A stretch of 64,000 bases of DNA from Pseudomonas sp. PB120 (GTDB taxonomy: Bacteria > Pseudomonadota > Gammaproteobacteria > Pseudomonadales > Pseudomonadaceae): NCBI RefSeq assembly GCF_009761815.1, contig NZ_RWIN01000122.1, positions 62,001-126,000 of the forward strand. The letters run 5' to 3'. Position numbers and translations under genes: made by a program. Position 1 is the stretch's first letter. Every line of letters begins with the position of its first letter. Shown piece by piece: positions 39,218 to 47,693 of this stretch. The notes beneath the pieces were generated by a model. It was not told the DNA's origin, searched no databases, and saw only the letters and a program-made list of their open reading frames with translations.

Positions 39218-40954
39218 TCACCACGGGGTCGGGTCCAGAGGGCCGACACCTGTTGGTGTGCTGACGCCTTCTCCGTTACGCAAGAACGGCAGGTGCCAAA
39301 AGTCGTTCGGGACAACGGGGTCGCCGGGTTTGACGTTTTCTGGAAAGATGAACTCAAACACCGGTGCCACGTATTGTCCGGCGATCAGCCCATTGGCCAC
39401 CGTCTGCTTGCTGGCGTTCTGGATGCAGTTATCCACAGCCGTTTGCGAGGCCGACTGCTGCGGAACACACAGTGAGCGCGCAACGACACGCAAGGTGCGG
39501 GTCGGCTGGCTGAGCAGGCCGGCCGGTGCCTTCGTCGCGCGTATTCTTGCGCGTTGTGGTTGAGGGCCGATGTTCTGGGTGGTGATGCCGCCGGAGGCAC
39601 CCAGGCAACTCGCCGCAAGGTTCTGCGCCGGATTGCATTCGCCTGTCATCTCATAGGGCGTGACCCAGCGATTGGTTTGCACGCCCGTCGTTGGATTGAC
39701 ATCGATCAGGTAGATATCCACTGGTGTCTTGATATCGGTGGTTGAGGCTTCAAGGAATATCCGGTCCTGCGTTTCCTGATCCGCCCCGCCAATGGCCGTT
39801 GCTGCCGGGTCGGCCGTACCGATCCCGAATTCCCCGATAGACAGGTAGCTGGGTTGTGAGCCGGGCTGCGTGTAGATCCCGACGTTCGCCTCGATCGTGT
39901 GCGCGGAAATAAAGTCCGGGGCCCCCGATGTGGCGGATTTGAACAGGGTGCCGGCGTAACTGATGAAGTCGCCGACTTCAAAGGGCGCCTGTTGCATCGG
40001 GTCGGGATCTGTCGCGGTACGCGAAGCATCGCTGAATCTCTTCATGACGAACTGGCTGCAATAGACCTGGCCCACGGCCGGCCGGGACAGCTCTCCACTG
40101 GCTGGCAGTGTCACGCCGGCCTGGCTGAAGTTACGGCAGTTATTGGTGGTGGTGGGGGTAACCACTTTTGGCCGGTTTTTCTGCGGACAGAGCGCATCGT
40201 CACCGGAAATCGTGCGTGGCACGCACATCGGGTAGCCAGTGGCGGAGTGAATTGTCGGATTTGCATCATCAACGGAGAAACGAGGGTCAGGGCTTTGGGC
40301 ACGGCCAAAACGGCCATTCGGATCGTTGATCTGGATGATCGTTGGTTGCGACGAGTTGCCGCTGTCAACTTCGAGGTTGCCGTTGGTGTAGTCGATCCGG
40401 GTGATGACACCGCTACCGGCGTTGGCTGATTGCTGGGAGACAAAAATCAGTCCGGCGATCTGCTTGTTGCCGACGGTATTGCCCACCACATGGATTTCGA
40501 ACGAGGGGTAGGACAGCGGCGCCTTGTTGAGACCCAGCGGTCCGCCCCTGACAAAATCAGCCCAGGTCAGGGTATTGGCGGGCATTTGGAGAACCGTGTT
40601 GCAGGGGACCGTGATGGTTACCCCGTTCAGTTCGACCGTGCCCCCGTAACGGCCGGGATCGCTGGTATTCGGGCAATTCGCATTGGAGGAATCCAGGGTC
40701 ATGTTCTGGATGAAACCCGTCATGTCGAAGCCATGAATCGCATCCGGGTTGGTGAAGACCGGGTTGGGCAGCGTGGGGGTCGAAAACGGCGAGGGCGCGC
40801 CTTTGACGGGTTTGGCGGTCCCCCCTTGCGCAAACGCATCACCACCCCCAAGGGTCAGTGTGACGGCGACTGAGCAGGCGAGTAACGCGTGACGGCCGAG
40901 TCGTTTGTGGAGCAGCGATACAGCGAGCGTCTTTGTGTGTACAGATAAGCTCAT
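39218..40954 (-). CDS. Secreted Cys-rich protein of unknown family, partner of a MauG-like cytochrome
   Basis: 578-residue exported protein that I do not recognise. A signal peptide spans about 1-43 (basic start, LLACSVAVTLTLGGGDAFA). The mature protein is Thr/Asn/Pro-rich and low in Lys, with about ten Cys (CPNTS, VPCNT, MCVPR, LCPQK, NNCRN, VYCSQ, GECNP, SCLGA, LCVPQ, NCIQN), an even number that suggests disulfides. Only about four Trp are present, one being the last residue. The start at 40954 has GGAGAGA upstream; the longer frame adds a non-signal leader. It is divergent from the di-heme cytochrome gene across 1.08 kb. By analogy with CorA/CorB or MopE/peroxidase pairs of methanotrophs it might be a substrate of that enzyme (speculative). 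Confidence 0.75.
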   Translation of the reverse strand: MSLSVHTKTLAVSLLHKRLGRHALLACSVAVTLTLGGGDAFAQGGTAKPVKGAPSPFSTPTLPNPVFTNPDAIHGFDMTGFIQNMTLDSSNANCPNTSDPGRYGGTVELNGVTITVPCNTVLQMPANTLTWADFVRGGPLGLNKAPLSYPSFEIHVVGNTVGNKQIAGLIFVSQQSANAGSGVITRIDYTNGNLEVDSGNSSQPTIIQINDPNGRFGRAQSPDPRFSVDDANPTIHSATGYPMCVPRTISGDDALCPQKNRPKVVTPTTTNNCRNFSQAGVTLPASGELSRPAVGQVYCSQFVMKRFSDASRTATDPDPMQQAPFEVGDFISYAGTLFKSATSGAPDFISAHTIEANVGIYTQPGSQPSYLSIGEFGIGTADPAATAIGGADQETQDRIFLEASTTDIKTPVDIYLIDVNPTTGVQTNRWVTPYEMTGECNPAQNLAASCLGASGGITTQNIGPQPQRARIRATKAPAGLLSQPTRTLRVVARSLCVPQQSASQTAVDNCIQNASKQTVANGLIAGQYVAPVFEFIFPENVKPGDPVVPNDFWHLPFLRNGEGVSTPTGVGPLDPTPW

Positions 40955-41317
40955 GGTTCTCTCCAGAATCTTGCAGGACCAGTTCCCGGCCAATCGACTT
41001 GCAGGCCTGCTGATGCGCTGAGTCCCGCGCAAGAAAGACGGAAAGGCGTGAGCGTCGAGTGGGCTCGATCCGGAAGAAAAGTGGCTGCGATTTTGGACAG
41101 TCGATACGTGATCGCCACTCACCCCCCGGATGCAATGCGCGCTGTGTTGGCCGGTTAGGGACACCATCGCGAGAGACATTTCCGTGAGCCTGAGGCGTGC
41201 TAAGCAGTTGTCGTGCCTGTCCGGCACAAACAATCGTTAGTGCATATAAAATGCGGGCTGCGCCGCTGTTATCGGCATTGCGCGAAAGGCTGCCGATTGA
41301 TATCCACCAATATAGGG

Positions 41318-41331
41318 GGGTATATATACCC
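41318..41331. promoter_or_regulatory. Perfect palindrome in the divergent region
   Basis: GGGTATATATACCC reads the same on both strands, with a flanking imperfect AATAT/ATATT. Candidate operator shared by the two divergent genes. Confidence 0.4.
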
Positions 41332-41729
41332 ATATTAGGGTTTAAGTAAAAAAGTTTTAATTCTGTTCTGGTCGGTTTTTTCACCATCCAGTTAATGAGA
41401 AGTGTTGCTTATATGTACTCTGAGTGGGAATGGTTGGCAAGCAGTATTTTTGTTGTCTGTAGCATTAAAGTTGTATTGGTTGATTGTAAATAAAAAAGCA
41501 ATAGCTCACGCAGTGCAACTTGCGCACGCATGAAACTAGTGTATTTGACTAATGCTCCGTAATGAGTCTTAGCAAGAAATTTGCCAGGTTTAAAAACAAT
41601 CATTAGACGTATTTTTATCCATATATATCAACGAATTAAGTATTCTCATGGACACCGGACTATGGCTGTTGGGGAATGCCACCCATATGTGGGGGGGGAA
41701 GTGCACCAATAATGATGAAACGCGTTGAT

Positions 41730-41999
41730 TTACACCTCGCTGGGTTTTTGTTGAGCGGTTTTTACTTGTCGACGCCAAAATAAAAAATATTGTTTTTCGC
41801 TGTTGAAATCTCTTGTTACAGCTAGAGTTGGATTAAGTGCCCCCTGAGGCGCGACAGAGAAAGTTTGAATAAAGCCTGAGCCAAGAGAGTACTTTGCCAG
41901 CGAAGCATTGCCCTGCCTGCCAACTTTAACGTTGGTTCGATCGCAGGCGCGAGTGGCCGGATTCATGGCGATGAGTTCATCTCGCAACAGGATAATCAC
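41730..41999 (-). other. Possible small ORF or conserved fragment
   Basis: An 89-codon frame whose product (for example NPATRACDRTNVKVGRQG, FWRRQVKTAQQKPSEV) has a protein-like composition but no recognised domain and no clear ribosome site. I have the impression that similar strings recur as hypothetical ORFs in other pseudomonads but cannot check. It could be a repeated non-coding element. Confidence 0.25.
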
Positions 42000-42037
42000 G
42001 GAGCCTGGCTACTCCGTACTGAATCGAGAATGTCATC

Positions 42038-44179
42038 ATGGTTAAGTACTTGAGCATCTTTCGAACTCCCCGCCTGGCCTGTGCGATGGCGGGCGCTTTA
42101 CTGGTCGGCGGCCTGCCGGTCATGAAAGCATGGGCCGCCGCCGCGCCGGAGATAGATCCGCCCGTGCCCGAGGTACCCACTCTGCAATCATTGCGCGGCA
42201 TGACTCCGCCTGACCCCTCGGGAACCGAAGGCGGGCGCAAAGTCGATCTGATGAGCGACTACGTGCTCAATCGCAGCGCGGCGATTCTCTTGGGCAAGGC
42301 CCTGTTCTGGGACATGGAGGTCGGCAGCGACAGCGCCACCGCCTGTGCGTCCTGCCACTTCCACGCGGGCGTCGATCACCGCATCACCAACCAGATCAAC
42401 CCCGGCCAGGCGAACACCAACGCTAACGTCACGTCGATCTTCAACAAACCCTTTGTCGCGTCGGGTATTCCTGGCGACGTCGCGACTTACGCAACCCTGT
42501 CCGGCGGCAAGGGCGGGCCGAATTACACGCTCAAGAAAACCGACTTCCCCACCCACGTGCTGGCTGATCCGCTGAATCGCAACTCGCCCATTCTCTTTTC
42601 GACGGACGATGTGATCGGCTCACAAGGCGTGGTCGACGCCAACTTCGTCAAACCCAACCAGCCGCGCTTCGACAAATGCACGCAGCAGCCGGATGGCGTT
42701 TTCCAGGTGGGAGGCATCAATGTCCGCCGTGCAACGGGGCGTAACGCACCGTCGGTGATCAACGCAGCCTTCAACGTACGCAATTTCTGGGACGGTCGGG
42801 CCAATAACGTGTTCAACGGGTTTTCGCCCTTCGGCAACCGCGACCCCGATGCCGGGATCTTCGTCACCAAAGACGCTAGCGGCGTGGCGACTAAAGTGCG
42901 GCTGGCGCTCAACGATGCGTCGGCGGCCTCGCAAGCCGTAGGCCCACCGGGCAGTCCGGTCGAGATGTCCTGCGGCGGGCGTACGTTTGCGGACATCGGC
43001 CGGCGCATGCTCGACACGCTGATGCTCAAGCAGCAGCGGATTTCGTCCACCGACTCGGTGCTCGGCCCGGTGTCCGGCGCGCGGCGGCCCACTTACCGCG
43101 AGCTGATCAAAAACGCCTTCCAGCCTCGGTTGTGGAACGCCACACAGCAGGTTTCGCTGGGTGGCGCGCCGTACACGCAAATGGAAGCCAACTTCCCACT
43201 GTTCTTCGGGCTCGCGATCCAGATGTATGAATCGACGCTGATTTCGGACCAGGCGCCGCTGGACGCCTACCTGCAAGGCGATCATCAAGCGATGAATGCC
43301 CAGCAGGTCGAGGGGATGAATCTGTTCCTCGGCAAGGGCAAGTGCGTGAGTTGCCATGGTGGCGCGGAACTGACCAACGCCGGCAGCCGCTTGCTGTTCC
43401 ATCCGCGTGAACGCATTGAACGGATGGTGATGGCGGACAACCTGACCACGCTGTACGACAACGGGTTCTACAACACGGGCGTGCGTCCGACCTCGGAAGA
43501 CCTGGCGCTCGGCGGAACCGACGCATGGGGTAACCCGCTGGCGTTCACCCGTGAATACAACACGCAGATCCAGGGCGGCAAAATTCCTGACTCGCTGGAC
43601 GTCGACGTGTGCACCTTTGAAGCGCCCTTGAGTGCGGCATTGCCTTGCGATGCGACGCTCAAGCCCAATCCCGGCTTCCGCGATGCGGTCGACGGTGCGT
43701 TCAAGACGCCGACCCTGCGCAATATCGCGTTGACCGGGCCGTATTTCCACAACGGCAGCCGCGCGACGCTCAAACAGGTCATGGAGTTCTACAACCGGGG
43801 CGGCGACCGGCGCGGCGAGGACGCGAACAACACCAGCGGTTTCGAGCACCCTGCCGTGAACCAGCACAACACCTCGAACCTCGACCCGGATATGACGAAC
43901 CTGAACCTGACACCCGATGAGGTCGATGCCCTGGTCAAATTCATGGAGGTCGGCCTGACCGATCCGCGTGTGGCCTGGGAGCAAGCCCCGTTCGATCATC
44001 CGTCGCTGGTAATACCGCAAGGGCATGTGGGGGATGAAAACGCGGTGACACCAAAACCGGTCAGTCCGAAGATCACCACCCGGCAAGGCGCGGATGCGCT
44101 GGTAACGCTCAAACCGGTCGGTGCGGAAGGTCGCGCTGTCAGCGAGGGGCCGTTGCAGCCGTTCAATAACGATCTTTGA
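42038..44179 (+). CDS. MauG/CCP-type di-heme cytochrome c
   Basis: Exported di-heme protein, 713 residues, about twice the length of a bacterial cytochrome c peroxidase. A signal peptide lies at about 1-33 (LACAMAGALLVGGLPVMKAWAAA). Heme-binding CASCH is at 103-107 and CVSCH at 436-440. The family segments NRSAAILLGKALFWDMEVGSD, RNAPSVINAAFNVRNFWDGRA and FKTPTLRNIALTGPYFHNGSRATLKQVMEFYNRGG are present, the last typical of the MauG/CCP fold. Large MauG-like enzymes either reduce peroxide or oxidise side chains of a partner protein. The divergent secreted protein is the obvious candidate partner. Upstream ribosome site GAGAATG is modest. The diguanylate cyclase follows after 115 bases. Confidence 0.87.
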   Translation: MVKYLSIFRTPRLACAMAGALLVGGLPVMKAWAAAAPEIDPPVPEVPTLQSLRGMTPPDPSGTEGGRKVDLMSDYVLNRSAAILLGKALFWDMEVGSDSATACASCHFHAGVDHRITNQINPGQANTNANVTSIFNKPFVASGIPGDVATYATLSGGKGGPNYTLKKTDFPTHVLADPLNRNSPILFSTDDVIGSQGVVDANFVKPNQPRFDKCTQQPDGVFQVGGINVRRATGRNAPSVINAAFNVRNFWDGRANNVFNGFSPFGNRDPDAGIFVTKDASGVATKVRLALNDASAASQAVGPPGSPVEMSCGGRTFADIGRRMLDTLMLKQQRISSTDSVLGPVSGARRPTYRELIKNAFQPRLWNATQQVSLGGAPYTQMEANFPLFFGLAIQMYESTLISDQAPLDAYLQGDHQAMNAQQVEGMNLFLGKGKCVSCHGGAELTNAGSRLLFHPRERIERMVMADNLTTLYDNGFYNTGVRPTSEDLALGGTDAWGNPLAFTREYNTQIQGGKIPDSLDVDVCTFEAPLSAALPCDATLKPNPGFRDAVDGAFKTPTLRNIALTGPYFHNGSRATLKQVMEFYNRGGDRRGEDANNTSGFEHPAVNQHNTSNLDPDMTNLNLTPDEVDALVKFMEVGLTDPRVAWEQAPFDHPSLVIPQGHVGDENAVTPKPVSPKITTRQGADALVTLKPVGAEGRAVSEGPLQPFNNDL

Positions 44180-44294
44180 CGGCGGTGAAAGGCGCATTAC
44201 TGGCTGCCGGGAGTGCAGTCAGTAATGCGGCGTCAAAAAAACCTTGGCGAACGCTCAGAAAATCAGGGTTACTGCCGTTAAAGTAGAGGGCACA

Positions 44295-45620
44295 ATGCCA
44301 TCTATCGATATGACGGTCGGAGCTTTACCCTTGCCGCGTTCTTCCGCTGTACGTTTCAGTCATTTCCTACCGTCACTTCTGCTTTTGATTGCGGGGCTCG
44401 CGGCTGCGTATGTAAAGGACCTGAACGTCTTTTTCACTTCGCTGTTCAACGTGCTGCCAACCCTGGTGCTGTTGCTGGGCGGTGCTTACTGCGCGGTTTA
44501 CCGACGCCAGCGTGAACTGTTTCTGATGGTCACGGTGTACATCGCCTACTTTCTGCTCGACACCCAAACCGACTATTACCGCGACAACGGCAAGGTGCGT
44601 GACGACGCCGCCGTGGTCTTTCACTTGTGTTGCCTGCTGCTGCCGCTGTTGTTTGGCGTATTCGCGGCGTGGCAGGAGCGCACCCACCTGTTCCAGGACA
44701 TGGTGGCGCGTTTCGCCGTGTTACTGGCGGTGGGCAGCGTGGCACTGGGGCTGGAACAAAGTTACCCACAGGCGCTGTTGATATGGCTGTCGGAAATCCG
44801 TTGGCCTGCCCTTCATGGCGCATGGATGAGCCTGATTCAGCTGTCCTACCCCGTGTTCATTGCCTCGTTCCTTCTGTTGAGCTGGCAATACTGGCGTAAT
44901 CCGCGCCCCTTGCACGCCGCACAATTGGTGGGCTTGCTCGGGTTGTTCTGGGCGCTGCCGAAAACCTTCATCCTGCCGTTTACCCTGAACATCATGTGCA
45001 GCCAGGTCATGCTGATGATCGCCGCCGCCGTCGCACACGAGGCTTATCAAATGGCCTTCCGCGACGAGCTGACCGGTTTGCCCGGCCGTCGCGCCCTGAA
45101 CGAGCGCATGCAACGGCTGGGGCGCAATTACGTGCTGGCCATGAGCGACGTCGACCACTTCAAGAAATTCAACGACACCCACGGTCACGATGTCGGCGAC
45201 CAAGTGCTGCGACTGGTTGCCAGCAAACTCTCTAAAATCGGCGGCGGCGGTAGGGCGTATCGCTACGGCGGCGAGGAATTTGCCCTGGTGTTCGCGGGCA
45301 AGACGCTCGAAGAGTGCATGCCGCACCTGGAAGTCATCCGTGAGTCCATCGCGACCTACAACATTCAGCTGCGCAATCAGGACAGCCGGCCGCAGGACGA
45401 TCAGCAGGGGCGCCAGAAGCGTTCGGGTTCGGGCGCGTCAAGTGTGTCGGTCACTGTCAGCATCGGCGTTGCCGAGCGGGTGGAGCAGCGCACGCCCGAA
45501 AAAGTGCTCAAGTCGGCGGATGAAGCGCTCTACAGCGCGAAAGGCGCGGGGCGAAACTGTGTGGTGGCATTCGGTCAGACCCGCCGTGGCGCGGTACGGA
45601 TGGATGCCGCTGCAGGTTGA
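44295..45620 (+). CDS. Membrane diguanylate cyclase (GGDEF)
   Basis: Makes cyclic-di-GMP; inner-membrane, 441 residues. About seven hydrophobic helices occupy residues 25-245. The GGDEF domain follows: FRDELTGLPGRRALNERM, MSDVDHFKKFNDTHGHDVGDQVL and RYGGEEFALVF (active-site GGEEF). The RxxD inhibitory site five residues before GGEEF is absent, so it lacks product inhibition of that kind. A charged insert (QDSRPQDDQQGRQKRSGSG) lies before the final SVSIGVAER block. The ATG at 44295 has AGAGGG upstream, preferred over an earlier TTG. No EAL domain. It follows the di-heme gene and may be in its transcript. Confidence 0.9.
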   Translation: MPSIDMTVGALPLPRSSAVRFSHFLPSLLLLIAGLAAAYVKDLNVFFTSLFNVLPTLVLLLGGAYCAVYRRQRELFLMVTVYIAYFLLDTQTDYYRDNGKVRDDAAVVFHLCCLLLPLLFGVFAAWQERTHLFQDMVARFAVLLAVGSVALGLEQSYPQALLIWLSEIRWPALHGAWMSLIQLSYPVFIASFLLLSWQYWRNPRPLHAAQLVGLLGLFWALPKTFILPFTLNIMCSQVMLMIAAAVAHEAYQMAFRDELTGLPGRRALNERMQRLGRNYVLAMSDVDHFKKFNDTHGHDVGDQVLRLVASKLSKIGGGGRAYRYGGEEFALVFAGKTLEECMPHLEVIRESIATYNIQLRNQDSRPQDDQQGRQKRSGSGASSVSVTVSIGVAERVEQRTPEKVLKSADEALYSAKGAGRNCVVAFGQTRRGAVRMDAAAG

Positions 45621-45710
45621 GTGATGATGGCGCATTCAGCGCCTGCACTGTGATTGTGAGGGAAGGTCGGCAGCAGTAGGTTTGAGCCATCTGCTGCCGG
45701 AGAAATGACC

Positions 45711-47507
45711 ATGCCCGAGTACAAAGCTCCCCTGCGCGACATGCGCTTTCTGATCGACCACGTCTTCGACTTTCACAGCAACTACGCCGCGCTGGGTGCC
45801 ACTGACGCCAGCCCGGACATGGTCAACGCGATCCTGGAAGAGGGCGCCCGATTCTGTGAAAACGTTCTGGCACCGCTCAATCGCAGCGGCGACGAGGAAG
45901 GCTGCCATTTCGACAATGGCGTGGTCACCACACCTGCGGGCTTCAAGCAGGCATTCGCCCAATACGTCGAGGGCGGCTGGCATGGCCTGGCGGCCGATCC
46001 GGCTTATGGCGGCCAGGGCTTGCCGAGTTCACTGGGGTTGGTCATCAGCGAAATGATCGCTTCCAGCAACACCTCCTGGGGCATGTACCCGGGGCTGACC
46101 CACGGTGCAATGTCGGCCATCCACGCCCACGGCACCGACGAGCAAAAGCACACCTACCTGAGCAAACTCACCGCCGGCCAATGGACCGGCACCATGTGCC
46201 TGACCGAAGCCCATTGCGGCACCGACCTGGGCATTATCAAGACCCGCGCCATGCCTGCCGCCGATGGCAGTTACGCGATCTCCGGCAGCAAGATCTTCAT
46301 CTCGGCCGGCGAGCACGACATGAGCGACAACATCATTCACCTGGTGCTGGCGAAACTGCCGGACGCTCCTGCGGGAACCAAGGGCATTTCGCTGTTCATC
46401 GTTCCTAAATTCCTGCCGAATGCCCAGGGTGAAGCCGGCGAGCGCAACGGTGTTTCCTGTGGCTCGATCGAACACAAAATGGGCATCAAAGCGTCGGCCA
46501 CCTGCGTGCTGAACTTCGACGAAGCCAAGGGCTTCTTGATCGGTGAGCCGAACAAAGGCCTCAACTGCATGTTCACCATGATGAACCATGCGCGCCTGGG
46601 CACCGGTATGCAGGGGCTGTGTCTGGGCGAGGCGAGCTTCCAGGGTGCGATCAAATACGCCAATGACCGCCTGCAAATGCGTTCGCTGACCGGCCCGAAA
46701 GCGCCAGAGAAAGCCGCCGACCCGATCATCGTCCACCCGGATGTGCGCCGGATGTTGCTGACCATGAAGGCCTTCAACGAAGGCAATCGGGCGCTGACCT
46801 ATTTCACTGCGCAACTGCTGGATGTCGCGCACCTGAGCCCGGATGAAACCGCGCGTCAGGATGCCGAAGACCTGCTGGCGTTTCTGACACCGATCTGCAA
46901 AGCGTTCATGACTGACACCGGGCTGGAAGTGACCAACCACGGGATGCAGGTGTTTGGTGGCCACGGTTTCATCCGTGAGTGGGGCATGGAGCAGCTGGTT
47001 CGCGATTGCCGGATTGCACCGATCTATGAAGGCACCAACGGCATTCAGGCGCTGGACCTGCTGGGGCGTAAAGTGCTCGGCAGCCAGGGCAAACTGCTGC
47101 GAGGCTTCACCAAAATCGTTCACAAATTCTGCGCAACGAATGCCGGTCATCCGCAGCTTTCCAGCTACGTGGCGCAGCTCAACGATCTGAATCGGCAGTG
47201 GGGCGAGTTGACCACGCAAGTCGGCATGGCGGCGATGAAAAATCCGGACGAAGTGGGTGCCGCGTCGGTGGATTACCTGATGTACAGCGGCTACATCATC
47301 CTCGGCTATTTGTGGCTGCGCATGGCGCTGGTGGCTCAGGCTCAGCTCGATGCAGGCAGCGGAGACAGCGATTACTGCCAGGGCAAACTGGCAACCTGCG
47401 AGTTTTACTTCAAGCGTCTGCTACCGCGAACCACCGCTCATCGCGCCGCCGTAGAAGCGGGCAGCGATTGCCTGATGAAGCTGCCGGCGGAGCTGTTTGC
47501 GCTTTAA
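45711..47507 (+). CDS. Long-form acyl-CoA dehydrogenase (paralogue 2)
   Basis: 598 residues, same architecture as the gene at 37.3 kb and nearly identical in the core (TMCLTEAHCGTDLG, ISGSKIFISAGEHD, MRSLTGPKAPEKAADPIIVHPDVRRML; catalytic Glu in PIYEGTNGIQALDLLGRK). GGAGAA precedes the ATG at 45711. It is separated from the first paralogue by the secreted-protein/cytochrome/cyclase insert and followed by a terminator. It matches the recalled PA0507 position. Substrate chain length not readable. Confidence 0.88.
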   Translation: MPEYKAPLRDMRFLIDHVFDFHSNYAALGATDASPDMVNAILEEGARFCENVLAPLNRSGDEEGCHFDNGVVTTPAGFKQAFAQYVEGGWHGLAADPAYGGQGLPSSLGLVISEMIASSNTSWGMYPGLTHGAMSAIHAHGTDEQKHTYLSKLTAGQWTGTMCLTEAHCGTDLGIIKTRAMPAADGSYAISGSKIFISAGEHDMSDNIIHLVLAKLPDAPAGTKGISLFIVPKFLPNAQGEAGERNGVSCGSIEHKMGIKASATCVLNFDEAKGFLIGEPNKGLNCMFTMMNHARLGTGMQGLCLGEASFQGAIKYANDRLQMRSLTGPKAPEKAADPIIVHPDVRRMLLTMKAFNEGNRALTYFTAQLLDVAHLSPDETARQDAEDLLAFLTPICKAFMTDTGLEVTNHGMQVFGGHGFIREWGMEQLVRDCRIAPIYEGTNGIQALDLLGRKVLGSQGKLLRGFTKIVHKFCATNAGHPQLSSYVAQLNDLNRQWGELTTQVGMAAMKNPDEVGAASVDYLMYSGYIILGYLWLRMALVAQAQLDAGSGDSDYCQGKLATCEFYFKRLLPRTTAHRAAVEAGSDCLMKLPAELFAL

Positions 47508-47530
47508 TCTTTCAAAACCAGTCACAAAGG

Positions 47531-47556
47531 AGCCCGCTTAACTGCGGGCTTTTTTA
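47531..47556 (+). terminator. Terminator after paralogue 2
   Basis: AGCCCGC / GCGGGCT stem, six-base loop, followed by T6. Confidence 0.9.
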
Positions 47557-47693
47557 TGACCAGATGGTCGATGACTAAAAATTACAAAAGGGTCATGGGC
47601 TGACCCTATGTGTCGCAAAAGTTGTTGAGTTACACTCGGGCCAACGAAAGTACCACCCTACGAATCACCTGTTTAGTTCTTGTGAGGTTTGCC

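Larger units (their letters stand above)
40955..42037. other. 1.08-kb AT-rich divergent regulatory region
   Basis: No convincing gene. It is markedly AT-richer than its neighbours between about 41.3 and 41.9 kb. It contains hairpins GTGCC-N5-GGCAC (41213-41227) and TCGGCA-N13-TGCCGA (41272-41296), a perfect palindrome GGGTATATATACCC (41318-41331), a CCACCCATATGTGGGGG-like stretch near 41678-41698, and CCAAC-N6-GTTGG near 41920-41938. Very long for a Pseudomonas promoter gap, so it may carry an sRNA or several operator sites. Confidence 0.55.

Noticed and set aside
41409..41603. Short AT-rich ORFs in the 41-kb gap (also 41590-41778)
   Set aside because: Low-complexity, no ribosome site and no conserved pattern; expected by chance in AT-rich DNA.
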